This document shows positions 34,559 through 42,713 of a stretch of 64,000 nt of DNA, piece by piece. The notes beneath the pieces are model-generated. The model searched no databases and was not told the origin of the DNA. It saw only the letters and a program-made list of their open reading frames with translations. Source of the stretch: Leptolyngbya sp. BC1307 (GTDB lineage: Bacteria; Cyanobacteriota; Cyanobacteriia; Phormidesmidales; Phormidesmidaceae); the NCBI RefSeq assembly GCF_002286735.1, contig NZ_NRTA01000002.1:1-64000 (forward strand), read 5' to 3'. The position numbers were made by a program, and so were the translations under genes. The stretch's first letter is position 1. The number at the start of each line of letters is the position of its first letter.

Positions 34559-36664
34559 GTGAGTCAAGTTAGTCAGCGCAATGGCATTTTTGCCGAGAAT
34601 GTATTTATCCGACCTCGTGATGGTAGTACCCTCAGCTGCTCAATATTGGTCGCAGGCGGTTCTACAGCGGCGTATTCAGCCACGCTCGCGGCCCTACGAA
34701 TGAATGTGGATGTCTGCCTGGTTCAGCCTTTGAAGATGGTTGGCGGACAGTTTACCGCTCAAGGGCTACCCGCTTCAGACGATGGCGATCTGCTGAAGCA
34801 GGAAGTGAGCTTTAGCACGGTAGACGGTGAGCGGCTTGCGATTTCGAAAAGCCAGCGATGGTTTCGCCAGCGCCAGCGCCAGTTACAGCCGGTGGCGGGC
34901 AGGTTTCAGCAAAATCCGGGTGGAGCCTGGGTGTGCCCAATGACGGCAACGCCTGTGGTCGCGGCGATCGCCCTGAATGAGCCGCTAATCCCCTATTTAG
35001 AATCTGGCAAACTACGGCTGGTACCAGATAGCGACCCGATTGAGGTGATACTGGCGGCAGCAGAAACGAGCGGCGGGCGGCAGCGGGTGAGCGGGGTCAA
35101 GTTTCGCGATCGCACCACCGGCAACCAGTTCACCGTAACCGCGCCAGTCACCTTAGAAGCGACCGACTTTGGCGATTTGCTAGAGCTGGCAAATCTGCCC
35201 TCGCGAGTGGGGCAGGAGTCACGCCTCGACACGGGCGAGGCGATTTTGCCAGACCAGGCTATTCCGGCCTGTCAGCAGTCATTTACCTTCAATGTGGCGG
35301 TAGAGTACACCGCGCCGGGTCAGGGGCGGCTGGTGTCAAAGCCCGCTGGCTATGGCCGTGATTTTTGGCTAAACCCTTACGAATTTACTGGCGACTTTTG
35401 GATCCGAAAAGACCAGCAGTGGAGCAAGAAAAACTTCTTTGAGCCCTTCGGCATTTTTCGCTATCGGCGGGTGATGCGACAGGCAATCAGCGAAAAGGCG
35501 GTCAGCATTGGCGATGTGTCAGTTATTAACTGGGGCACCTCTGACCATCCTGATAAGGGTCAGTGCTGTGGCAATGACTTTCGCTGGGGGCAGCTGATTG
35601 GCAACAGCCGGGCAGAGCGAGCGACCTTGATTAATCGGGCACGCGATCGCGCTCAAGCCTACATCTATTACTTACAAACCCACGGCACTGCCGACCTCAA
35701 GCCCCGAGGCGACCTCACCTGGAGCGCGGACGGTATTGCCCTAGAGCCCTACGTCCGCGAAGCTCGCCGGGGGATTGCTGTGACCACTATCCGCCACGAA
35801 GATGTCGCCGAAAGCTTTTTCCCAGGTCAGGCCCGCGCCCGCTGCTTCGACGACAGCGTCGGCATTGGTCAATATCACTACTTAGATCTGCATGGCAACC
35901 TGGTACCTGGCCATGTGTCACCCAAAGGAAAAGATGTCGCCGCCCTGCCCTTCTCTCTGCCAGCTAAGTCACTCGTCCCGATGACGACAGACGGTTTGGT
36001 GCTTTCGGCCAAAAGCCTGGGTACCACCCACATTACCAATGCCGCCTACCGCATGCATCCAATGGAGTGGGCAATCGGCGAAGCCAGCGGATTTTTGGCG
36101 GTGTTTGCTATCTGGACTGGCGAAAGCCCCCGTCGCATCGTCGAAGCAGTTCCTCTCCTACGAAAGCTTCAGGGCTTTATGGCGCGCAACGGCGTTCCCA
36201 TTTTCTGGTTTGACGATGTGCCCCACGACGATCCAGATTTTGAGGCCATTCAGGTGATGGCGGCGACCGGTATCATCCGCAGTGAAAATGCCGATAATCT
36301 ACATTTTCGGCCCTATGCCAATGTCTCCAGGGCAGTAGTTTCAACGGCCTTAGTGAGCTTGCTGGCACTGGAGAAAATCAGCCCCCCTCGACCTAGCTTT
36401 TCGGACGTGCAGCCGGGTAAACACTGGGCCTATAGCAATATCGAAACGCTCAAAGCCCAGGGGATAATTGCCGGGATTGGCGGCGATCGCTTTGCACCCG
36501 ATGCCATGATCACCCGCCGGCAGCTTTCCTATTTGATTAAGGCAGCGATGCCTCAAGCCTACGGTCAAGCCTTTGAGCGCATTTCCCCAGACAATACGCC
36601 GCTCACCCGGCGCGAGCTGTCCCGGGCATTTTACGCTTTGCTAAAAGCTCAACTGGCGATCTAA
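34559..36664 (+). CDS. FAD-dependent oxidoreductase with SLH-like C-terminal domain
   Basis: A 701-residue protein with a GTG start. The nucleotide-binding motif is at residues ~25-60 (SCSILVAGGSTAAYSATLAA, VCLVQPLKMVGGQFTAQGLP), typical of FAD-dependent oxidoreductases annotated as xanthan lyase-like. The flavoprotein part extends to about residue 520 (TNAAYRMHPMEWAIGEASG). The last ~150 residues resemble S-layer homology repeats (FSDVQPGKHWAYSNIETLKA, QGIIAGIGGDRFAPD, ITRRQLSYLIKAAM). SLH repeats normally bind peptidoglycan-linked polymers outside the cytoplasm, yet no classical signal peptide is visible at the N terminus. Substrate is unknown. Confidence 0.8.
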   Translation: MSQVSQRNGIFAENVFIRPRDGSTLSCSILVAGGSTAAYSATLAALRMNVDVCLVQPLKMVGGQFTAQGLPASDDGDLLKQEVSFSTVDGERLAISKSQRWFRQRQRQLQPVAGRFQQNPGGAWVCPMTATPVVAAIALNEPLIPYLESGKLRLVPDSDPIEVILAAAETSGGRQRVSGVKFRDRTTGNQFTVTAPVTLEATDFGDLLELANLPSRVGQESRLDTGEAILPDQAIPACQQSFTFNVAVEYTAPGQGRLVSKPAGYGRDFWLNPYEFTGDFWIRKDQQWSKKNFFEPFGIFRYRRVMRQAISEKAVSIGDVSVINWGTSDHPDKGQCCGNDFRWGQLIGNSRAERATLINRARDRAQAYIYYLQTHGTADLKPRGDLTWSADGIALEPYVREARRGIAVTTIRHEDVAESFFPGQARARCFDDSVGIGQYHYLDLHGNLVPGHVSPKGKDVAALPFSLPAKSLVPMTTDGLVLSAKSLGTTHITNAAYRMHPMEWAIGEASGFLAVFAIWTGESPRRIVEAVPLLRKLQGFMARNGVPIFWFDDVPHDDPDFEAIQVMAATGIIRSENADNLHFRPYANVSRAVVSTALVSLLALEKISPPRPSFSDVQPGKHWAYSNIETLKAQGIIAGIGGDRFAPDAMITRRQLSYLIKAAMPQAYGQAFERISPDNTPLTRRELSRAFYALLKAQLAI

Positions 36665-36822
36665 ATCTTTCAACAGCCGGGCCTTCACAATCGCAAACGC
36701 ATCGCTAGCAGGCGAGTCACGAGTCCGTGATGTTGCGCCTTGTGCTGGCACAAGCCTGCTGACAATCTATGAAGTAATGGGTGCATTCACCCACGAAATT
36801 TTGCTGGTAGATTATCTCTAAA

Positions 36823-37437
36823 ATGCTGTCAATCGTACCGTCAATCTTCAAATCTGCGCTGCCGCTGACTGTGACAGTAGCGCCGCTGCTGCTGGCTGCT
36901 GCTGCGCCACCCACTTTTGATGCCGTTGGCGCATGTGGCTTAGATGAAACCAGCAGTTTGGCAACTGGCGTTCAGCCTCTGGTAGATTTCAGTGCGATTC
37001 CGATTGTTCAGCCTGTCGATACGGTCACTCGCGTGCTGGTCACTTCTGAGCAAGAGATGGCGCCTTTTTTGAGCGATCGCCAGCCTACTAGGTCTCAGAT
37101 CAGGCTAGACAATGCTTACGAGCCGAACCCGGTCAGCGGCGATCGCTCAGCCACAGCCCAGCAGCGCTGTAGTGCCGAGAAAATCGCCCCCCCGCTAGAA
37201 GTAACCCAGCGATCAGTAACACTATCTCAAGCAGAGATTGCTCAGATGACAGACGAGGAAGCTGAGGCGGCTCCCCCGGTTAACCCCGTCCCACCTGAAC
37301 TCTCACTCCCTAATATCGATGCTGGGCCAGCACTAGCTACTTTGCCCGATGGGAACTATCGCTATGTCTCTGGAGAAACCGAAGACAGCGTCTATACAGA
37401 TCAAGAACTACGCCAGCGCGGTATTAGATCTCTCTAA
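36823..37437 (+). CDS. hypothetical secreted protein
   Basis: A 204-residue protein whose N terminus looks like a signal peptide (SALPLTVTVAPLLLAAAAPP). The mature part is low in Lys, rich in Pro/Glu/Ala and without recognisable domain; CGLDETSSLATGVQPLVDFS and PPVNPVPPELSLPNIDAGPA are examples. It ends DGNYRYVSGETEDSVYTDQE. Mostly disordered in appearance. No family recognised. Its 3' end converges on the EamA gene region. Confidence 0.6.
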   Translation: MLSIVPSIFKSALPLTVTVAPLLLAAAAPPTFDAVGACGLDETSSLATGVQPLVDFSAIPIVQPVDTVTRVLVTSEQEMAPFLSDRQPTRSQIRLDNAYEPNPVSGDRSATAQQRCSAEKIAPPLEVTQRSVTLSQAEIAQMTDEEAEAAPPVNPVPPELSLPNIDAGPALATLPDGNYRYVSGETEDSVYTDQELRQRGIRSL

Positions 37438-37633
37438 TTTTTCGAGGATCAACGCGGGAACTAGCCTGCCACCGTCTCGCTGTGGCGCAAGTCGCACGGG
37501 TTTTAGAGATCAGCGTTGATGTCAGCACCACCGTGAAATCAGATTTGTGGCACATGCTCAAAGCCCCGATCAGGTCGGGAACGATAAAGAACAGCACGGC
37601 GGCTAAAGAAAAGACGGACAAGAACGTTCTCAC
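37424..37633 (-). CDS. possible small protein (uncertain)
   Basis: A 69-codon frame starting at GTG two bases after the stop of the EamA transporter gene. It has one hydrophobic N-terminal segment (FLSVFSLAAVLFFIVPDLIG). The rest has an Arg/Thr/Ala-rich composition unlike neighbouring proteins. It overlaps the end of the convergent gene by 14 bases. It may be chance; listed because the spacing would allow coupled translation. Confidence 0.25.
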   Translation of the reverse strand: MRTFLSVFSLAAVLFFIVPDLIGALSMCHKSDFTVVLTSTLISKTRATCATARRWQASSRVDPRKIREI

Positions 37634-37634
37634 G

Positions 37635-38549
37635 TCAAGAGACTTTCGCAGGCTGTAAAACCGTTCGCAGCCCTAGTAAAATCAGCCCCATACTGACAAT
37701 CATCCAGGGCGTCACTGGCTCTGCGAAAAACAACCAGGCCAGCAGCGCCACCCAAACGGGCACCCCGCTATGGACAATACTCGTAGACTTGGTCGGCCCA
37801 ATCCGCTGCGTGCTGAGCGTAAACAACAAATAGCCAATCCCCGAAGCCCCAATCCCCATATAAAACACGCCCGCAACCGATTCCCACGATAGGCTCGGCC
37901 ACCCTGTTTGCGATAGCTCAGGCACCACCAACAGCAAGAGCTGAGCCACTCCAAACAACGCGCCATAATAGCTCATCGCCAATCCGCTGTAGCGCCGACC
38001 CAAATAGCGCAGCAAAATAGAGTAGCAGGCCCAGCACAGCACCGCGCACAGCATCAGCAAATCGCCCTGGTTAAACTGAAGCTGCAATAGAGCCGCCAGA
38101 TTGCCGTTAGTGAGTAAAACCAGTACGCCGAAGACGGCGATCGCGCCTCCTGCATAATTTCGCAGCGCCAGTTTCTCCTTCAGCAGCACCGCCGCCAAAA
38201 AGCCCGTCACCACCGGATTAAACGCATTGATAATGGCCGAATTTGCCACTGCCGTATAGCGCAGACTAGAGAAGAAAAAGAAGTGATAGCCCACCACCCC
38301 GAAAGTACCCAGCAGAAAGAAACATACTTTGTCCGAGCGAGAAGCCTCCCCAATACGCAGGCCAATGTCTTGCCGCTGCCATACTAAAATTCCTAAGAAA
38401 GCAGCCGCAATAATGTATCGCAGCAAAGTAATCAGCAGCGGCCCCATTTCGCCCGTTGTATACTTACCTGCGACGAAGCTCCCCGCAAATAGTAAGCTAG
38501 TCAGCACAGCCAGCAGGCTTTGACGCCAAATGTTGCTCTGATTCGTCAT
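37635..38549 (-). CDS. EamA/DMT-superfamily transporter
   Basis: A 304-residue membrane protein with about ten hydrophobic helices arranged as two EamA repeats: the first begins LAVLTSLLFAGSFVAGKYTT with MGPLLITLLRYIIAAAFLG, the second begins DLLMLCAVLCWACYSILLRY and ends VSMGLILLGLRTVL. Family members export amino acids, nucleobases or other metabolites; the substrate cannot be read here. It is divergent from the HAD hydrolase gene. Confidence 0.92.
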   Translation of the reverse strand: MTNQSNIWRQSLLAVLTSLLFAGSFVAGKYTTGEMGPLLITLLRYIIAAAFLGILVWQRQDIGLRIGEASRSDKVCFFLLGTFGVVGYHFFFFSSLRYTAVANSAIINAFNPVVTGFLAAVLLKEKLALRNYAGGAIAVFGVLVLLTNGNLAALLQLQFNQGDLLMLCAVLCWACYSILLRYLGRRYSGLAMSYYGALFGVAQLLLLVVPELSQTGWPSLSWESVAGVFYMGIGASGIGYLLFTLSTQRIGPTKSTSIVHSGVPVWVALLAWLFFAEPVTPWMIVSMGLILLGLRTVLQPAKVS

Positions 38550-38601
38550 AAGGCTGTCCGTCCTTGCGATGGATCTTGTGTTGTTTAGTCATCTTAGAAG
38601 A

Positions 38602-39399
38602 ATGAATCCGATTGCCATAGCTGTGTTTGATATCGATGGAGTGGTGCGAGATGTGGGGGGGTCTTACCGCAGGGCGATCGCTGACACCGTAGAGCACTAT
38701 ACCAATGGCAGCTATCGGCCTACCGTAGAGGATATTGACCAGCTTAAAAGCGAAGGCATTTGGAACAACGATTGGAAAGCATCTGAGGAAATGATTTTCC
38801 GGTATTACAACACTTCGGCTCAGAGCGAGCAAACTCAAAGCCAAGTACCTTATGGAGAGATCGTTGATTTTTTTCAAAAGCGCTACCGTGGCCCCGATAC
38901 TGAAGATCCTGATCAGTGGACAGGCTACATTTCGAGTGAGCCGCTGCTATTAGATGAGCTATATTTACAAACTCTGGATCGATCAGGTGTTCCCTATGCT
39001 TTTTTTAGCGGGGCAACTCGTGGCTCTGCCGGCTTTGTTCTACAGCGGCGAATTGGTTTACAAGAACCAGTGCTGATCGCGATGGAAGATGCGCCGGGCA
39101 AACCTGACCCTAGCGGTTTGATGCTAGCAGTCCGACAGATTGAAGAGCGACAGGGCGTGGCTCAAAACCTGCCGGTGATTTATGCAGGTGATACTGCTGC
39201 CGACATGAAAACGATTACCGCTGCCAGGGCTCAGTTTCCGCAGCGACAGTGGCTAGCCGTCGGAATTTTACCGCCTCACGCTCAGCAAACGGCAACCTAC
39301 CAACTTCAGTACGCCGACAGGCTCAAAACTGCTGGAGCCACCCTTGTCCTAGAGAACGTTCGACAGTTGACTGCAGCCTTGATTGCACAGTTGCTATAG
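38602..39399 (+). CDS. HAD-superfamily hydrolase (TIGR01548-like)
   Basis: A 265-residue phosphatase-like protein when started at 38602 (MNPIAIAVFDIDGVVRDVGG). Motif I is FDIDGVVRD, motif II is in YAFFSGATRGSAGF and the final acidic motif is VIYAGDTAADMKTI. The sequence GSYRRAIADTVEHYT after motif I and the length match the TIGR01548 group of HAD-IA hydrolases shared by cyanobacteria and archaea. A start at 38569 adds 11 residues of poor quality. Substrate is unknown. It lies 65 bases upstream of the membrane Fe-S protein. Confidence 0.85.
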   Translation: MNPIAIAVFDIDGVVRDVGGSYRRAIADTVEHYTNGSYRPTVEDIDQLKSEGIWNNDWKASEEMIFRYYNTSAQSEQTQSQVPYGEIVDFFQKRYRGPDTEDPDQWTGYISSEPLLLDELYLQTLDRSGVPYAFFSGATRGSAGFVLQRRIGLQEPVLIAMEDAPGKPDPSGLMLAVRQIEERQGVAQNLPVIYAGDTAADMKTITAARAQFPQRQWLAVGILPPHAQQTATYQLQYADRLKTAGATLVLENVRQLTAALIAQLL

Positions 39400-39464
39400 C
39401 TCAGCTTTGCAGAAGGCTAAGAGATTTTACCGATAGATACATAGCAAGCACAAGTGATAAACCA

Positions 39465-40991
39465 ATGCTATCTACCCTATCGGAAAAGAAAATGCACGTC
39501 GTGCGCTGGGGCGTTTTCCTGGCCTGGTGCCTACTGATTGTCTCTTTGTTTTACGATCCGGTTTCGGCGGTGTTGACTCAGCCTGAGAATGATTGGAGCT
39601 GGCTAGCCGATCCGACGCTTGCTGTGGCCACTGACCCCGCTCAATGTGTTAGCGCCCAGGGTTACTGTGTTTCGCTCAAACCCTACGCTATTGGCACCCG
39701 GGTATTTTGGGGAATGGTGGTGCCCAGCGCAATCTTTGTAGTGCTGGTGTTTGGCCACGAGTTTTGGCGGCGGATTTGTCCGCTGTATTTTTTCTCTCAG
39801 TTGCCGAGAGCGCTGGGTATGAAGCCGCTGTTGAATATTGAGCGTAACACCTGGCTGCAGAACAATCACTTTTATGTCCAGTTTGTTCTATTTTTTCTAG
39901 GGATCACCGCGCGAATTTTGCTGATAAATTCGGTAAGATCTGCTGTCGGCGTGTTTTTTATCCTAACGCTGCTGTCGGCAGCGGGCGTGGTGGCGCTTTA
40001 CGGCGGTAGAAGCTGGTGTCACTATGTATGCCCGTTTGGCATGGTGCAAACTGTTTTCACCGGACCGCGCGGTCTGTTAGATAGTCAGGCTCATCAGGCG
40101 GCACCCTACAGCCTGACTCAGTCAATGTGTCGTTCTGTCGATAGTCAACAACAAGAGCAAAGCGCCTGTATCTCTTGCAAGTCGGCCTGTATGGATATTG
40201 ACTCAGAGCGGGCCTACTGGGAGCAATTGCGTAAACCAGGACGGAGACTGGTGCAGTATGGCTATCTAGGACTGGTGATTGGCTATTTCTGTTACTACGC
40301 TCTATATGCGGGCAACTTTGACTACTACTTTTCGGGCGTATGGAGCCACGAATCGCGGACGGTAGCGGCGCTGATAGATCCTGGGTTTTACGTGCTAGGG
40401 CCGTTGAATGCCATTCCTAAGCTCATTGCTGCGCCGCTAACCCTGGCTGCTTTTGCCGCTGCTAGCTGCTGGCTATGTACTCGCTTTGAGCGCCACTATC
40501 GGGGCTATCTCAAAAAGAAACAGTCGCTTGCTGCTACTGAACTTAGCCTGCACCGCATGTTTTCGGTTTGTACCTTTCTGGCTTTCAACATCTTCTTTAT
40601 CTACGGCGGTCGTCCTGAAATTAATCATTGGCCAGTGGCCGCTCAGTTTGGCTTTCAGGCGCTAATAGCGATCGTCAGCAGTCTATGGCTATATCGCACC
40701 TGGGGCCGCAGTCAGCGCCAGTATCAAAAAGAGAGTTTGGCTGACAAGCTGCGCCGCCAGTTGAAAAAGCTACCGGTCAATGTAGCTGAACTGCTGGGCA
40801 ACCGGCCATTAGAGCAGCTTAGCCCCGAAGAACTCGACATTTTGGCTCAAATTCTGCCCCAGGTAACCGCCGTTTCTGAAACACCCGCCTATAGTCATCA
40901 GTCTTTGCCTCGAACCGTCTTGAAGCGTCGCCCACCTGACACTACGCTGCGTAAGACAACCCTGCCATCGACTCAAATTCGCCAGCGCTGA
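39465..40991 (+). CDS. polytopic membrane Fe-S protein (NapH/NosR-like)
   Basis: A 508-residue protein with about eight membrane segments (for example VVRWGVFLAWCLLIVSLFYD, VFWGMVVPSAIFVVLVFGHE, FVLFFLGITARILL). Cys motifs face one side: WRRICPLYF, SWCHYVCPFGMVQ and ACISCKSACMDIDSE, the pattern of membrane polyferredoxins that relay electrons (NapH/NosR/RdxA-like). The soluble C-terminal tail contains LGNRPLEQLSPEELDILAQI and ends in a Thr-rich basic stretch (TVLKRRPPDTTLRKTTLPST). The next gene, 110 bases on, encodes an FHA-flavin-ferredoxin fusion, a plausible redox partner. The start at 39465 is chosen since earlier text overlaps the HAD gene. Confidence 0.85.
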   Translation: MLSTLSEKKMHVVRWGVFLAWCLLIVSLFYDPVSAVLTQPENDWSWLADPTLAVATDPAQCVSAQGYCVSLKPYAIGTRVFWGMVVPSAIFVVLVFGHEFWRRICPLYFFSQLPRALGMKPLLNIERNTWLQNNHFYVQFVLFFLGITARILLINSVRSAVGVFFILTLLSAAGVVALYGGRSWCHYVCPFGMVQTVFTGPRGLLDSQAHQAAPYSLTQSMCRSVDSQQQEQSACISCKSACMDIDSERAYWEQLRKPGRRLVQYGYLGLVIGYFCYYALYAGNFDYYFSGVWSHESRTVAALIDPGFYVLGPLNAIPKLIAAPLTLAAFAAASCWLCTRFERHYRGYLKKKQSLAATELSLHRMFSVCTFLAFNIFFIYGGRPEINHWPVAAQFGFQALIAIVSSLWLYRTWGRSQRQYQKESLADKLRRQLKKLPVNVAELLGNRPLEQLSPEELDILAQILPQVTAVSETPAYSHQSLPRTVLKRRPPDTTLRKTTLPSTQIRQR

Positions 40992-41101
40992 AGGCTGTGC
41001 AATCTCTCTTTCGATCTAGTTCTCTTTGATTTCGACTGTTACGCTACAGCCCTTGCCTTTCTTAAAAAGACAAACCAATCAACCTGGAAATCTCTTAGAC
41101 T

Positions 41102-42562
41102 ATGCTAAAAACAAAAGTCATAAACTACAACAACAACGACGTTTATGAGGCCGAGATAGCGCCTCGTTCAGCTCAGCAGGCTGAATGTTTGATCGGTCGC
41201 CATCCCAATTGCGATCTGGTGTTAGAAGGGCCAGCCGTGAGCCGGGTACATGGACGCGTGTTGTTTGAATCGGGACAGTGTTTTTTCACCGATTTGGGCA
41301 GTACCGATGGCTCCCGGCTAAACAACGAAGAGGCCCGGGTGAATCAGGCTTATGAGATTGTCCCTGACGACGTGATCCGCATTGGCGAATTTGCACTGAT
41401 TGTCGAAGCCCTGACGCCTTTACAGAGTGCGATCGCCCCCCAAACCTGGTCAGGAGAAATCACCGCCCGCTGCGTACAGATTATTCAAGAGACGTGCGAT
41501 GTCAAAACGTTTCGCTTTGTTGCCGAGCCCGAGCAACTGTTTGACTTCAAACCCGGCCAATTTGTCACCCTCAAGTTACCAATCGAGAGCGCCAAAAGCG
41601 CTTTCGTCATGCGCTCTTACTCCATTTCATCCAGTCCGTCGCGCCCTCACACGCTAGACATCACCGTAAAAAGAGTCGCCGCCGCCAGCCCCGACCTGCC
41701 GCCGGGTATAGCCTCTAACTGGCTGCACGGCAACCTGATAGTAGGCCAAACGCTTCAAGTACAAGGACCATTTGGCCAATTTAACTGTGTCGATCATCCC
41801 GCTGACAAGCTGCTGCTAATTTCGGCAGGCAGCGGCATTACACCCATGATGTCCATCGCCCAGTGGCTCAGCGACCGCGCCGCCAACACCGACATCACCT
41901 TCATTCACGCTGCCCGCACCCCGCACGACATCATCTTCCGTCAGCGACTAGAGCTGCTTGCCGCCCAGCACCCTCATTTCAACCTGGCCTTCACCCTGAC
42001 CAAAAATACGCCCGCCGTTCCCTGGTCGGGCTACCGGGGCCGGCTCAACCTGGCTCTACTAACCGCTATCTGCCCTGACTTCGCCGAACGCACCGCCTTT
42101 ACCTGCGGGCCCGCAGGCTTCATGAGCAGCACCAAAGCCCTTCTCACCGCCGCCGGTTTCCCTATGGCAAACTACTTCGAAGAAAGCTTCGGCGGCCTAA
42201 AATCCTCCCCTTCTCCCGTTCTTTCTTTCCCCGTTCTTCCTTTCCCCGTTCTTTCTTTCCCCGTTTCCCCTTCCCCCGTTTCCCCTTCCACAACAGATGA
42301 ACCCTCTGTAGAATTCTCCGCCTCCGGCAAAGCGATCGCCTGCGACTCAGCCGACACCCTCTTAGACGCCGCTGAACAAGCCGGCCTCTCGCTCACCAGC
42401 GGCTGTCGCATGGGCAGTTGCGGGGTCTGCAAGCAGCAGCTAGCAGCAGGTGAAGTCTGCTACGACGTTGAGCCGAGGGGGTTGAGTGAGGGCGATCGCG
42501 CTACCGGACAGGTACTAGCCTGCGTTGCTAAGCCCGTCGGTCGAGTGGTATTGGCCCTCTAG
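41102..42562 (+). CDS. FHA domain - FAD/NAD(P)H reductase - 2Fe-2S ferredoxin fusion
   Basis: A 486-residue three-part protein. Residues 1-103: FHA phosphothreonine-binding domain (LIGRHPNCDLVL, SRVHG, DLGSTDGSRLN). Residues 115-365: ferredoxin-NADP reductase-like domain with flavin motif RSYSISSSP (171-179), SAGSGITPM (241-249) and TCGPAGF. Residues 368-397: a Ser/Pro/Phe-rich linker encoded by repeated pyrimidine-rich DNA. Residues 400-486: plant-type 2Fe-2S domain with C435, C440, C443 and C474. The reductase plus ferredoxin halves resemble hybrid-cluster-protein reductases or oxygenase reductases; the FHA start is unusual. It likely passes electrons from NAD(P)H through FAD to the 2Fe-2S centre, perhaps to the membrane Fe-S protein encoded just upstream. 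Confidence 0.9.
   Translation: MLKTKVINYNNNDVYEAEIAPRSAQQAECLIGRHPNCDLVLEGPAVSRVHGRVLFESGQCFFTDLGSTDGSRLNNEEARVNQAYEIVPDDVIRIGEFALIVEALTPLQSAIAPQTWSGEITARCVQIIQETCDVKTFRFVAEPEQLFDFKPGQFVTLKLPIESAKSAFVMRSYSISSSPSRPHTLDITVKRVAAASPDLPPGIASNWLHGNLIVGQTLQVQGPFGQFNCVDHPADKLLLISAGSGITPMMSIAQWLSDRAANTDITFIHAARTPHDIIFRQRLELLAAQHPHFNLAFTLTKNTPAVPWSGYRGRLNLALLTAICPDFAERTAFTCGPAGFMSSTKALLTAAGFPMANYFEESFGGLKSSPSPVLSFPVLPFPVLSFPVSPSPVSPSTTDEPSVEFSASGKAIACDSADTLLDAAEQAGLSLTSGCRMGSCGVCKQQLAAGEVCYDVEPRGLSEGDRATGQVLACVAKPVGRVVLAL
42203..42292. repeat. in-frame pyrimidine-rich repeats encoding a Ser/Pro/Phe linker
   Basis: Inside the FHA fusion gene, units such as CCCGTTCTTTC and TTCCCCGTTCTTCC recur in tandem and encode S-F-P-V-L and S-P-V steps. 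The tract sits exactly between the reductase and ferredoxin domains, so copy-number changes in multiples of three would alter only the linker length. Confidence 0.75.
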
Positions 42563-42713
42563 AAGAAAAAATCACTTCTAAAAAGTTGTGTATAGAAAGC
42601 TACATCTTTATCGGGTGGGCGTTGGCGTAGCCTTTCAGGGTGAAAATCGCTAAACCTTAGGAAGTCGTGAGACACTTAAAGGCAGTGATAGAAGCCTAGG
42701 GCTGCTCTACCCA

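Noticed and set aside
39249-39464. N-terminal extension of the membrane Fe-S protein into the HAD gene
   Set aside because: The extension is Arg/Cys/Ser-rich, lies inside the HAD coding sequence in another frame, and a good ATG followed by a basic-hydrophobic N terminus exists at 39465.
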